Source: Colletes latitarsis (lineage: Eukaryota; Arthropoda; Insecta; Hymenoptera; Colletidae). Taken from it: a DNA stretch of 64,000 bases. The DNA is taken from positions 29,282,001 through 29,346,000 of the forward strand of contig NC_135136.1 of assembly GCF_051014445.1 (NCBI RefSeq). The letters run 5' to 3'. Under the pieces are notes generated by a model. That model saw only the letters and a program-made list of their open reading frames with translations, made no database searches and was not told where the DNA came from. Positions 1 to 11,529 of this stretch are shown here, in pieces (within the stretch, counting starts at the first letter, position 1; each line of letters starts with the position of its first letter). Position numbers and translations under genes: made by a program.

Positions 1-1387
1 TAAAAAGAAGGAAAATTTATATATATATACATTTAAAATATCTCACTTCTCTCTGTGATGTGATCAAGCCTAACAGAGATAAGCTCCTCCGAAGGTAACC
101 TTCCTCGATAACGTTCGTATCGCGAAACGAGCCAGCGAACGTTAACGAGGGATCGCTGTAAATCGGGGAGCAATAACATACAGAAGACTCGAAAATTATT
201 ACTTGGACCAACGAATGGAGCTTACTTCCAAGTTAACCATTGTTCTCCGATAGTCTTTCTTATCGCTCGAGTATCGTGCATTGAATATTATTAATGGACC
301 GTTTTGGTGAGTCACTTTGGATTCGTCCACGTCTAGTTGATGGTTATTGATGGACGGGACATTTTGTAAGGCGGCAACGTGACCGTTTTAAATGCGCGAA
401 AGCCCGTGTAGCGCCGCTCGCCAAGGACGAGAGGAAGGCAGGACAGGCAACCTGCACTTTACTTAAGGAGCGAGCCGAACTCGTCGTCGTAATTTAGTAG
501 TGCTGCGATTCTCGTGTTGCTGGTACCGCGGAAGGCGGGCACGCCTACGTGTGACGCAGGATTTATCGTGTTTTTCGTATCCGGCTGGTGAAACGAACCG
601 TTTTCGTCGACTAACGACGACGGTTCGTTCAGTCGCGACCCACCAAAATCACGAACGTCGTATTTTATATTTTAATGCGCACGTCCTTGGGCTCGATTTT
701 GTAAATCTTCGTTGGACTCTCTTGGCGCGCGGAAAACCATTAATAATTTATGTTACGATTTCTACTATCGCAGAGTCCATCGTTCAACTCAAGGGAGGAT
801 TCTGGCGTAACAGCGTTAAAATTTAGAGTTTCCTTTTTTATTTTTTTCGTAAAGCATCAAAAATTCTATTGTAATAAAATTCTATGTACCCTTAACCAGT
901 TAACTGTTTCTGAGGAGTATACTCGCCATGAAAAAAATGCAAAATTTTGTGTTATGACGAGTATATTCGTCCTGAGTAATAAGTAGTAACAATATGCAGT
1001 TTAAATTGCAATTTTAGTGAAAACTAAAATATATTCGTAAACTTCAAGATGTTTGAAATATTTTGAGGCCCGTCGAAATAAAAGGAACAAATAAAAGTTT
1101 ATAAATAATTAATATAAAAAAACCGCATATAGTATGAATTATTTTTCGTAAATGTCTTTTATTAGTCATCACAGAAGCAATTACGGATTCATATATTGTT
1201 TTAGACTATGCATTGCACCATGCTTTGCTCAATACCATTCTCTAACAGCAAATTAAAGTAAGAAATTGATTTTTCATGTTTTTCTTCGTTCATATACAAA
1301 ATATTTATGTTAATTTAAGTAAATAAATAAATATGAGTAATGAAATAAAAAAATTAAAATCATTTTATTACACCATCGTTTGAATTC
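1..1387. other. Gene-free left flank
   Basis: No gene recognised. Positions 1-780 are moderately GC and CpG rich, with short open frames and no domain. Positions 797-880 closely match 37007-37095, the arm of the foldback element at 37 kb, so this is a one-armed relic of that family. At about 893-975 there is TTAACCAGTTAACTG followed by GAGTATACTCG and, 40 bases on, CGAGTATATTCG in the opposite sense, which looks like a degraded TTAA-type MITE end. Positions 1000-1387 are plain AT-rich sequence. Confidence 0.6.
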
Positions 1388-2384
1388 CGTCCCACCAGGA
1401 TAACGAACTAGCAGATGTGGCAGCTAGAGAGACTGCAAACTCTATACCTCCTCAAACCGAACCACATACTCCAATTTCTATCCAAGACCTTATAAACCAC
1501 ATAAAGCACTCGATAAAAAATGAATGAAAAACAATAAAAACAACCAACATACACAACATCACACCAAGACTTCTTCATGGAAGTAAACACCAGTCTCATT
1601 ACCAATAAGGAAAGAACTTATTAATGTCTAGATCAAGAAGTGGCCATACAAAGATAACACACGACTACATCCTTGAAAAAAGAGACCCACCAAACTGCAG
1701 CTCCTGTGGAAACACACCATTAACAACGAACCACATTCTGTACGAATGCAGAGAATTCGACCAGCAAAGACAGGTGTTGGGAATTCCAACAATTTATAGG
1801 ACACGTCATTTTGTTCACTATTACTTAAATTACTTGATTTGGTAATCTGACAATGTACCTTACTTTACAAAGGGAATTGCCATACCCTAAAGCCATCAAA
1901 CCGTACTTTGGGCTCATTTACCTGCCCCTTGGGACCGCGAACGCCCACCCCCGTACAACCCTCAGTGGGTGGGATTTCGAGTGTCAGGAGGACTGGCCCA
2001 CGAGTAATGGGCTAAGTTTTGATTGGTTAATAGAATCTCCGCCTAATTTGACATCAATATATAATCACTTCAAGTTACGCAAGAACATTGAACAGTGACC
2101 CAAAACAGAACCCTTAAGAGTATCAGATCAGTTACAGTTACACAAGAACCTTTACAAGTGACACCTAGAACCTTAAACTTAATTGTTAAGACCTGTACAT
2201 ATATTTGTTAATAAATTTAAAGTATTTGTAATTAGGTATTGGACTTATCTATTACTACATAACTCGGCTCCAGGAATCTTGTGGGAGCCTACAACAGGTT
2301 TATGGCATCAGGTCAGATACAGCTCTAACATCCAAGGACCATATAAGGGACATCTTGAAATTCGTGAATGACTCAAATCTATAG
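1388..2384 (+). pseudogene. LINE ORF2 C-terminus (RNase H domain), decayed and split
   Basis: A 5'-truncated relic of a non-LTR retrotransposon of an RNase H-bearing clade (I/LOA/R1-like; clade not resolved). Reading begins with PSHQDNELADVAARE, the usual end of the RNase H fold (family form: PSHxGIxGNExAD, here shortened). After about 70 codons with two in-frame stops come RSGHTKITHDYI, a CSSCG knuckle and HILYECREF, the typical C-terminal zinc-knuckle-like tail of these proteins. At 1774 the frame is broken by a solo LTR (1775-2293) and resumes in frame at 2299, ending at TAG 2382-2384. A 3' UTR with TTGCTAATGACCCTGATG follows, then an AAG-rich tail near 2488. A shorter relative lies at 41575-41870. 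In life the protein would copy element RNA; this copy is dead. Family assignment rests on motifs only. Confidence 0.85.
1775..2293 (+). mobile_element. Solo LTR, 519 bp, with 5-bp target duplication
   Basis: Starts TGTTGGGAATTCC and ends GGGAGCCTACA, the TG...CA rule for LTRs. The 5 bases ACAGG stand on both sides (1770-1774 and 2294-2298), and the interrupted LINE frame resumes exactly after the second copy. Inside are a TATA-like TATATAATC near 2058, an AATAAA at 2210-2215 and a short terminal hairpin of GGCTCC (2266-2271) against GGAGCC (2284-2289). No internal retrotransposon genes remain, so this is a solo LTR left by LTR-LTR recombination. The plus orientation is inferred from the TATA, AATAAA and CA order. 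A related 3' portion occurs at 39722-39814. The superfamily (Gypsy, BEL or other) cannot be decided from the LTR alone. Confidence 0.88.
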
Positions 2385-2467
2385 CACAAAATTTAACGAT
2401 ATAAATGTGAAAAGCAGCACCGTTAATCGTTGCTAATGACCCTGATGTAGAACCGACGTGAAAGAAA

Positions 2468-2488
2468 ACCAAAAGAAGAAGAAGAAGA
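2468..2488 (+). repeat. AAG-rich tail of the LINE relic
   Basis: Simple tail of A and AAG units directly after the LINE 3' UTR, marking the probable 3' end of that element. Confidence 0.6.
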
Positions 2489-4569
2489 TTATCATATCAG
2501 TGAAAATGATAAGTTAAAATCTTAATCCAGCTATGTATCTGTTTACCCAGAACAGTGGATGTCGAATCGATCGGGGCAGAAAAATATCTCATATTAGCCA
2601 CAGACACGAGTAACCCGCCAAAAATTCTGGAAGCATGAATCCACGGGACCCCGTGTCTCGTCGACGATGTTCGAGGGACTCCGCCCCAACATGTACTTGG
2701 CTTTATCTCAGGATCATCCGAGCGTTAATGAAGCGAATCGGCGCTCGGCGTGCTCCTAACCGACGAGTCGAGTCGTGGAGCGCGTCGTGCGCGACGCTCA
2801 CTTGCTGGACATTCCATACAAATGTTCGAGTCGATCAGATTACTCGTCGCCTTGCCTGATTTCGCCTCTGCTCCTCTTTTTTCTCAGCGACCACATTTTT
2901 CTTTCTCTTTTTCCTTTACGAGGAGGCCCGCGACGTCTCTGCAATTTCGTCGCGCAGTCGGATTCGCGAACGTATGTATGTGTCTCGATCGCGATACCGA
3001 ATCGTGACTTTCCAATTACCGGTTAACGATAAGAGTAACCACGCCTCGAGAATGCCCGACCAACCAGCCGATCTTTGTACAACAAATATATTTAATTCGA
3101 ATCTTCCTCCGCGAATGCTCCACTCCGACACGAAAATAGCGAGTTGATTATTTTTATAGTTAATTCGGTTGCTTGGATAATCGATCGCTGAATCGCTGGT
3201 GTGATCGGCAGATCGAGTGGAAAAAATATTATTTTTAATACTGATCGGCTGGAGTTACAAACCTAAAACGACTATGAATTTTCAAAGATACGTGTTTCAT
3301 GATATTTATGTCTTATATATTAAAATGAATACATTTTTAACAAATCTATTAATTTTCGTGGCCATTCCTTGTACGAACTTTAAACAAAATTAAACAGTAT
3401 ACGTTTGAAAAATTATTCGGAATTAAATCGTACGTCAAGAGGTTAAAGAAACTTTCTTCTCGAATATTTTGGTTCGCCAAAAAACGAAACAAGTATAAAG
3501 TAATGCATTTAAATAAATTATCAGTAACGTGGAACTGATAATGTAAAACTTCAATTTTTCAATTTACAGTTTATATATTTTTCTGAATATTCTTGTGTTT
3601 ATATAATTGTAAATTTTTTTACATTTGAAGATGACCAAAGCGTCTATACTCATCTTTTGTTTGTTTTTTTAAATGAAAGTGAATAAAATTATTTTTGTGA
3701 TTTTATTATATTTGTGTGATAATATGTAATGCAATTATATGCAGCTGTCAGCAAAACAACTAGACTGTGTTTTGTGTTTACATTCCATGCAACTTTTTCT
3801 TTCAGGCGTAGTTTATTGCATTACATAAATGCAGTCAATACAGGGTATGCAAGTACAGAGACTGCTTGAATAACTATGATGGCATCCTGATTAAGATCGC
3901 AGAAAATTGGCTTGCGAGTCAACCTGAATGATACGAATCTCAGTTGCTGAACAACTTGTTAGTATAAGGACTCGTTCGATAAAAGATACTCTGAATGTAT
4001 TAAGAGTGACGTTGCTATAACTTGATTGAGATCGGCTGATTATGCAGGGTATTCCATCTGTCTTTATAGAATGATTTATGCCGCTACTTTTAGTATTTCA
4101 AAAAGACGTGTTCCACATAAGGTGCATGGTTTCACGAGGAGTATTTTTATAATAAAAACATTGTCACTATGAATAGAGTGGAGGCGTCCGTTTTTATCTT
4201 ATTTATTCTTTCACATTATTCCTTTTGTTCCGTTAAATTGTTTATGAATGAACGTAAATTATATTTACATTTCCCAATAATAAATATTAGTGTCTCTATG
4301 TGAAATAACGTAAATATTATTTATATATTGTCTTCAATGTTGATATTATGGCATTTTTGCGTAAATTTCAACGAAATATATGGAGACCTTTTCGACTAAG
4401 AAAAGACACAGATAGGATAATTCCTCGAAAAAAAAATAAGTTGAAGCTTTAATAATATTCTGTAATCATTAGAATAATCTACCAGATTAATATATTATTC
4501 TTATTAGATTTAAATAATCCAGTTGTTCCTATCGCTTTTCGTGTAAATAATATAATACTTTTTGATTCC
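2489..4569. other. Gene-free: CpG-rich island, then AT-rich DNA
   Basis: Positions 2560-3160 form a CpG-rich island with overlapping short frames on both strands and no recognisable domain. Positions 3345-3450 resemble 54580-54670 (shared GTGGCCATTC and TTAAATCGTACGTCAAG), an old dispersed repeat. A 13-bp inverted pair TATGTAATGCAAT (3724-3736) / ATTGCATTACATA (about 3814-3826) may be a tiny MITE. The rest is AT-rich with nothing I can name. Confidence 0.55.
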
Positions 4570-4573
4570 TTAA

Positions 4574-5160
4574 GGGGGTATTCTAGTTTAGTTTTTCATT
4601 TTTTGGTCCTTTTAGGGATTTTTTTTACAGAAAAGGCATATTTCTTAATTTCAATATTTTGTATACATATTTATTTATGTTTTATGAATGTTCACAATGG
4701 TTCACGTGAATGTTATTGAATAAGGTTTCTTTAAAACAAAGTGTCCTAGTATGATTGTGATTATGATGTAAATGAAAATTATAAAAAAGAATTTTCCTTC
4801 TTGTTTTCTTAGTTCACTAAACATGAAAAATGTCAAGAAAATCGATATTCAAAATCCAAAGTGCCATTTTGTAAATTTTCACTATTTATTTCACGCCATA
4901 ATCAAAATTATACTAATGATTTAATCTTAGATTTTCTCATTTCAGATAATGATCGGAATCGTATCAACCACTGAAACACTTTTTTTAAACAAACCTTGTT
5001 GAATTACATATAATTCAGTCAGTTTCGAATATTTTCAATTGAAAAAAATTGTGAACATCCATAAAACATAAATAAATATGAAATTAAGAAACTTATACTG
5101 TTTTTGTAAAAAAATCCCTAAAGAGACCAAAAAGATGAAACTTTAGACTAGAATACCCTC
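4574..5160. mobile_element. Non-autonomous TIR element with TTAA-like target site
   Basis: Two arms of roughly 130 bp face each other: the left begins GGGGGTATTCTAGT, the right ends CTAGAATACCCTC. The inverted match continues through the TTTAGGGATTTTTTT and AATAAATATG regions to the word for GTTCACAAT. It is flanked by TTAA (4570-4573) and TTGA (5161-5164), a likely mutated TTAA duplication. There is no transposase frame. TTAA targets are used by piggyBac and Kolobok superfamilies; which applies is not decidable here. Confidence 0.75.
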
Positions 5161-5187
5161 TTGAGGTGCATTTTCACATGACATTAA

Positions 5188-5412
5188 TCCTTTGCACTCC
5201 GAGAGTATTTATTAATATGAACGATTAGCGATATCAAATTAAATTTAGTGATTTCTAAAAATAAAAAAATATTCTTCTTTCCACAAACATACATATGAAT
5301 ACCTATAATTTAAATTTTATTTATATATTTTCTATATTCAGATTGAAACTTCTATCGAGCTATAGTACGTATTATGTTTGTCGCCATAGCGGCGCCAGTA
5401 GAGTGCAAAGGG
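5188..5412. mobile_element. piggyBac-like MITE (CCTTTGCACTC ends)
   Basis: Ends CCTTTGCACTCCG and GAGTGCAAAGGG face each other. The left flank is TTAA (5184-5187); the right flank is TTTTAA. The ends match those of the MITE at 19893-20133, which has perfect TTAA flanks. No coding capacity. Confidence 0.7.
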
Positions 5413-5419
5413 TTTTAAA

Positions 5420-6772
5420 AGTCACGTGACACTTCCGTCACAAACGTTTTTACGCGATTTAATGTGAGACACTAGTCACGACAATACCATCTTTTATTTT
5501 TCACGTCGACCAAAATCATGACTTTTTTTTATTACGTGTAGAATCATGTCGCAAGAGAACATTTGATTTCCAAAATTTGCAACATTATCGTTTCTTTCAT
5601 CGACGAATTATCAATACGTTCCGAGGAAACGAAGACTGCTACGATCGATCGTCCCGTTGGAGATAATGCGACAAGGTTACTCGGTAAATTAGTACAAATT
5701 GGAAGAAGCACAATTAAAGCCGTTTACGTAGCGATCCATGGATCCCGGAGTCGGTTGGAGACGGGCACGGTTAAACGGCCGGCCGATCGCGGATGCTACG
5801 CACGCTTCGATCGCGATTCCAGCTCGAGTCTTAAATTACTCTCGCGCCTCAGCGACGGGTGCGCCTCTTAAAAGGTTCGTACGGAACATTCGTTTCGTTC
5901 GAGACGCTTATCGGCACGTAAGTACACGATGTTACGTCCAATTCGGTCCCCAGGAATGCTGATACGCGCCCGATACCGGTACTTCGGCTCTACAAGAAAG
6001 AGTGTACACAGAAGTCCGATGGAAAGCAGCCTCGGAGTATCATACGTGGGTGTTCCATTATCGGGTAGCGATAAAAATGCCATATTCGCGCCGTAAATCG
6101 AACTACGAACGTTGGAACTGTTATTATTTCCGACGTGGGGATCGATTGCGTCCAGGGTACCCTATTTCCATGCGAAACCATGAGAATTCCGCAACAATCG
6201 GCGAATATATCATTACCAACGGCTGACCTTGAAACACAGGGAGGAAAAGGATACTGGCCAAGGATCAGGAATTAATTGGAGGGTGTCGATTTTATGGATA
6301 GAAACGACAACTACTGCCAGCCGGTAATTTCACGAGCGAGCTCGGCCGATGGTGCGGCTGGTGGGGCGCGTTGTGGGAACCTTAAGTAATTTATAGGATG
6401 TTGTAACGGGATTTTTACAACATTGGACACTGCAGCATGGGAACGGTAGACCGGCAAAAAACTGGGGCTACAATCGAGGTCGCGGTTTACCCGCGTACGC
6501 CCACGAGCGCTAGACAGCCATTGTCTCGCATGCTTAAAAACGTAGTCTCGTTTAAGAAGAGACCACGCGTAGATTCCCACCGTAAATCGCTACGATGATC
6601 TTAAGCGACGCAGCACCGGTAAACGGTGACTCTTCGGAGATCTTTCTCTACGCACCACGATCGTTCGATATTAACCCTGAAATACTATAATGACCTACTG
6701 CATTCCAACGATTATTTTTCATTGTGGATAGAGTATGAAGGAGAAAATTGTGGTATCCAATATACCTACATA
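5420..6772. other. CpG-rich island, no recognised gene
   Basis: About 5560-6610 is CpG rich, with several overlapping frames of 60-100 codons on both strands, the usual result of low stop density. None shows a domain, signal peptide or codon bias I can defend. It may be regulatory or intronic DNA of a host gene. Confidence 0.5.
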
Positions 6773-6774
6773 TA

Positions 6775-7829
6775 CAGGATGTTCGACCACCACTGGGAAA
6801 AATTTTAATGCGAAATTCTAGAGGCCAAAATAATACGAAAATCAAGAATATCTATTTGTTGATTGAGACTTCATTAAAAAGTTATTAACGAAGTTAAATT
6901 AAAAAATTTCAAATCATTCACGGAAAAATTATTTTCAGTTGCGGGGCTCAATTACAATCATTTTTGGTCAATAGACATATCCCCGAAATCCTATGCACTT
7001 TCGCGAAAAAAATTCGAATAGGTTAACAAACTTTTCGGTAAAATTAAAAAATTTCATATCGTTTTGGAAAAATTATTTTCAGCTGCAGGGGTTAATTATG
7101 ATCATTTTTGGTCAACAGACATACCCCCGAATTTCTATGCGTTTTCGAGAAAAAAATTCCTTACCGAAAACATAATTTCTAGCCAGAAATGTTACTCCGA
7201 AATTTCATGTGAATCTTTAAAACATCATAACTCCTGAACGGATAGGACGATTTTAATGTTTCAACGCGCAAACAACGCGTATTTTAGTGAAGAATATGTA
7301 GAAATTTCAAAAATATTTGAAAAGTTGTTCCTTGACCACGCAAAATGAGAAAAACCCTATAAAAAGGGTTCAATTTTTAAACGTCCATAACTCCTACAAT
7401 AGTGAATATATTTCAATGAAATTTAGTATAGAAGTAGAGCTGATGGGTACCTACAAAAAAGTACTAAACAAAATTTCTGTAGGACGTCAAACAAATTGAC
7501 TAAAAATGAACATCGAATTTTTGAGAAAAATCGACAGGGGGTAGGTGCTGAAATTTTTCGGCGAAAAAAGAAATTTCAAATCGTTCTGGAAAAATTACTT
7601 TTGGTTACACGGATTAACTACAATCATTTTTGGTGAATGGACGTACCCCCGAATTCCGACCTAGTTTCGAGAAAAAAATTCTTCACCGAAAATATACTGT
7701 GTGGCCGGAAATGTTTGTATAACTTTTGAACAAAGCCTCAATCAACAAATTAATATGCTTCATTTTCGTCTCATTTTTGCCTCTAGAATCTGCTATTAAA
7801 ATTTTCCCTAGGGGTGGCCAAATACCCTG
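6775..7829 (+). mobile_element. Family A long-TIR element, copy 1
   Basis: Begins after TA with a decayed CAGGATGTTCGACCACC and ends with GGTGGCCAAATACCCTG, giving facing arms of about 110 bp. The interior holds a unit built on CAATTACAATCATTTTTGG then a CGAGAAAAAAATTC word (near 6950, 7100, 7620), and a central block with two CATAACTCCT words (7228, 7387). No transposase is present. Strand is given by the asymmetric central block. The TA target suggests Tc1/mariner-type mobilisation, but the arms are long for that group. Confidence 0.85.
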
Positions 7830-7849
7830 GTGATAAAAACGACGAATAT

Positions 7850-8010
7850 AAAGAATTTTTTTTCTCAAAAGTGCGTAGGATTTTGAAGGTATGTGAATTC
7901 ACCAAAAATGAATGATTTGAAATTGTTTAATTTCGTCGAAAAATTTCTGCACTTACATCTTGTCGATTTTTCTTAAAAATCTCGTTTTTGATTTTTAGTA
8001 AACACAACCA
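7850..8010 (-). repeat. Inverted fragment of family A
   Basis: Contains TTCACCAAAAATGAATGATT and the reverse of the CGAGAAAAAAATTC and GACAGGGGGTAG words of family A, so it is a piece of the same family in opposite orientation immediately beyond copy 1. Confidence 0.65.
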
Positions 8011-8052
8011 TGGGTAATCTAATAATACAATTTATTCATACAAAATAAAATA

Positions 8053-8160
8053 CAGGGTGTTCTGCATTCTTCCGTACACACTTCAGCAGTGTGTTCTACA
8101 AATAAAATTGAGACTAAAATGTTAAACAGATACCTACTATGAAACATTTAATCGAAGACT
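8053..8160 (+). repeat. Single end of family C MITE
   Basis: TA followed by CAGGGTGTTCTGCATTCTTC and CGTACACACTTCAGCAGTG, matching the end of the MITE at 31678-32216. No partner end was found downstream, so this copy is truncated. Confidence 0.65.
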
Positions 8161-10025
8161 ACTTGGAAATAGATAGGCTAGAATTTGGGATATGTGATAT
8201 GGATATAGGATATGTTTGGAAAAACGTGAAAAATAAAATTTAAAAATAGGAACAGAAAATACATAAAGACTGGATGTTGAACACAGTAAAAATATGCAAA
8301 GCACTTAAAAATGAAAAACAAAAGAATAGACTGATGAATCACTGGTGAATGTGTTTAAGGGCGTAACAGTATTGAAAAAATAAGACTTCGCTATTTTAAA
8401 GTTGAGCTATCATATGAGAATAACGCAATTTGTAAAAAAAAAACATATGTACTTCAATTTCTAAACGATTTTAAAATTTGTAAAGATTCTATATTTCTAG
8501 AATATGTATCTCTTTATTTCACTTACTTTCGTTTGTAATGCAATGAAGTTTAACAGAGACACAAAATCAAGTTTAAAAGAAGTAATAATCGAGAATTTCC
8601 AGAATAGTAATCACTGTACTGTGATTACTGTAGATACGAACTAGAGTCTTATTACGTATACACTGCATATTAATATAATGTAATATTTATAATAGTTAAG
8701 ATAGAGAGAAAGCAGATGAATAGGACATCATTCCCTATCATTTCCCAAAGATTCAAACGAACAAATTACACATAATACGTAACCTCATTTTTTCGTCCAT
8801 CCAATTATACATTTATATTATACTTTTTGCTTTCATACACTTTAAGATAATTTTCATTTAATAATACTCCCGAAGTCAAACGTTAAATATATGTTCCTTA
8901 AGGATTATCTTTATTTGTTAATTGCTTAAAAATATTTATGTACCAAACTACACTGTACTCTGTAATCTTTCAATTTCTAATGCCACGTGCTGAATAAAAG
9001 ACGTAACCCGTGTCTATAGGAACCGAAGGGTTAATCTTCTGAAGCCTACTCCGAGTTCGCTGATCTCGTTACTGGATTACGACAAGGACGACAATGAATG
9101 TTACCCAAGACGATCATCCGTTACGCGAACGGACGAATTTCTTCAAACCAGAACCAGGAGATCAACTTCTAACTATACCTAGGTCACTCGGTGTATCTCA
9201 AGAATCACGGCCGCCGCTTCCGAGATTGTTAAATTAAAATGGCCGTGCTCCGGGCAACGTCAGGGCACAGAGTCGCGATAATTACCGCGCGGTGGGAACG
9301 CAACACGGTGTCCCGTAGACTTTAATAGGACGATAATTATACGCGGAGAGACACTGTAAATCGGCTAATCGTCCAGGAACTGTGCGGATCCAGGGCGAGA
9401 ACACGAGCGGACCGAGCGCGGAGACGAAGAAAAGAATCGGTCAGAATTCACACTCACGGCAGTTAACGAGCGTGAATAGTAACTCTCGTCGGATTGTCCT
9501 TTTCTATTTTCGAGTTGAATGGCGTATAGCAGGCGTTTGTGCGCGCGTGATGTCATAATGCCGCGCAGAAGAATGACATTAGTTGGGAGAAAAAAATATG
9601 TACGCCTCGTGCCGTGAATAAGCGTCGTCGTGGAAGAAAAGAGCACCAAGAGAGGAGAAAAGGCTTGAGTCATCCCGAGTGGTCTAGCCCCCTTTTCGTT
9701 GCCCAATTTCTTAATCGGCTTCTGAGAACCGGGCTCCACGATACCGTTTAACTATAATCGGATTACAGGATAGAAATGGCGGCAGGTGGGCATAAAGGCA
9801 GAGCCCAGATTTCATGGGAATATAATACTATAATCGACGGTAGGAGTGGTCTTCATCCTCGTTTCGTCGTCTTTTCTTTTAGACTCTGTTTCAGGCTAGG
9901 CCTCTGACGTACAATCGCCAATTTGCCAATTCGTCGCGTGCCACTTTTACAAGCTAAAATTTCAGCCTGCTAACTATTCCAGCCATATTTTTAATATCAG
10001 TAACTCTATTATTGAAAATTCAGGT
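8161..10025. other. AT-rich spacer and CpG-rich island
   Basis: 8161-8990 is AT rich; 8200-8480 weakly resembles 19040-19290. 9000-9930 is a CpG-rich, apparently unique island. Its 124-codon minus frame (9365-9739) has no domain and I do not call it a gene. Confidence 0.5.
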
Positions 10026-10431
10026 GTACTTCCGAAAAGGACATACCTCCGATTTTTTTTATACTCTGTACGTATTTTGACGTGCTGATTACGAGTGTGA
10101 TAGTGAAAATTGGCGTAAATTTCATTTTCATAGCGAAAACCACGAAAAAACCATAAAAATCATTGTTTTTTTATATACTTCCTTAAATAATGGGAATTTT
10201 GAAAAATACTTCAAATGGAAGTTGTAGACCTCATCAAAATACACATTTTATGCCCTATTGATTTTTGTCATAAAGATAATACTTTCTGAGAAAAATGATA
10301 ATTATTAACTTATACGGAGCCACCCTCCCGTACACTGTGCAGAGCTTAGAATTTTTTATTTTTCGAAACGAATACCTTTAGTTTTTAGTTTTCGTGCGGT
10401 AGTTTCACTTTATTTTGTTTTTTTTATTGCA

Positions 10432-10735
10432 AACTATTTTTTAGTTTTCGTGATATTGTTCTATCCGCTTTGCTTTCGTTTTTTTGAACAAACAGGTTTA
10501 TTTTTTAGTTTATATGAGGTTGTTTCATTTCTTCTATAACGAACAGTCGTATAATTTAATGTTTAAGTTTAGGTTTAGGTTTAGGTTTGGTCAAACTATT
10601 TTTAGTTTTCATGATATTGTTCTATCCACTTTGTTTTCGTTTTTTAGAACAAACAGGTTTATTTTTTAGTTTATAAGAGGTTGTTTCATTTCTTCTATAA
10701 CGAACAGTCGTATAATTTAATGTTCAAGTTTAGGT
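10432..10735. repeat. 165-bp tandem duplication inside family B
   Basis: The block running from ACTATTTTTTAGTTTTC through AACAAACAGG and the TATAACGAACAGTCG word to AAGTTTAGG is present twice, with starts near 10433 and 10598. Copy 2 of family B (63260-63440) has it once, so the duplication happened in this copy. Confidence 0.75.
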
Positions 10736-11156
10736 TTGGGTTTAGGTCTGAGTTAGGTCTGCGTTATTCCTTTTGGGGGATGAAGCTTCTCGCAGAGGAT
10801 AGATCTCGCTATGCGTGGGAAGTTAAAAATCCAATGATTCAGAAAACACATGGGCGAGGGAGGAGCTTTGCTGTATCCCTTTCTAGTATTAACTAATGAA
10901 ATTAACAATAAAACTTGATTTGTGTTGGATGAGTTATATGAAGTTTTGAACATTTAATATCGTTTTTCTCAAAAACTATTGTCTTTAGGACAAAAATCAA
11001 TAGGACATAAAATGTGTATTTTGATGAAGTCTACAACTTTTATGTGAAGTATTTTTCAAAATTTCCATTATTTACGGAAGTAAATAAAAAACCATGATAT
11101 TTATGGATTTTCATGGTTTCCGTTATGAAAATAAAATTTGCACCAATTTTCACTAT

Positions 11157-11444
11157 TGTAGGATTTAACGAGGAGAATTTATTTGAGGAAAATGAATTGA
11201 ACATACATATAATTATATAACCGAATTTGAAACGCACACACAAACTTTTTACATAAATTAATACTTGGCAACACAAATTACAATCACGTCTGTCTTTTAC
11301 AATCACTCGTTTCATACTCCTTGTTGTCTCGCTGTCCCTGGTTACCCATTTCTTTACGAACAAAACACTTCCAACCCTTTTACACATAAATTAACATTCA
11401 TAAAACTATAGCGCGGTACAAATATTCAATAGAAATCACTTACA
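11157..11444. mobile_element. Solo LTR candidate, 288 bp
   Basis: Begins TGTAGGATTTAACG and ends AAATCACTTACA, flanked by CTAT on both sides (11153-11156 and 11445-11448). The other family B copy reads straight through the site (TTTTCACTATCATACTCG near 63760), giving a paralogous empty site. Length, TG...CA ends and a 4-bp duplication fit a small solo LTR. No internal genes. Confidence 0.75.
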
Positions 11445-11529
11445 CTATCATACTCGTAATCAGCACGTCAAAATACGTAAGAATCCAGAGTATTAAAACA
11501 ATCGGAGATATCTCCTTTTCGGAAGTTTA

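Larger units (their letters stand above)
10026..11527 (-). mobile_element. Family B long-TIR element, copy 1 (with LTR insertion)
   Basis: The left arm starts CTTCCGAAAAGGAC and the right arm ends GTCC-like TCCTTTTCGGAAG. The facing match runs about 280 bp through ACGTGCTGATTACGAGT, TTCCATTATTTACGGAAGT and GACAAAAATCAATAGG words. The interior matches 63035-63630 in reverse, so copies 1 and 2 are in opposite orientation. The right arm is broken by a 288-bp LTR-like insertion at 11157-11444. The interior has a roughly 165-bp duplication (10432-10735). No transposase was seen. Confidence 0.82.

Noticed and set aside
9365..9739. 124-codon minus frame as a host gene
   Set aside because: No domain or signal peptide that I trust; unsupported beyond being open.
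10565..10592. Telomere-like TTTAGG repeats (three units) in family B
   Set aside because: Insect telomeres are usually TTAGG; this is three imperfect 6-base units inside a transposon interior and recurs, degraded, in the other copy. Not a telomere trace.
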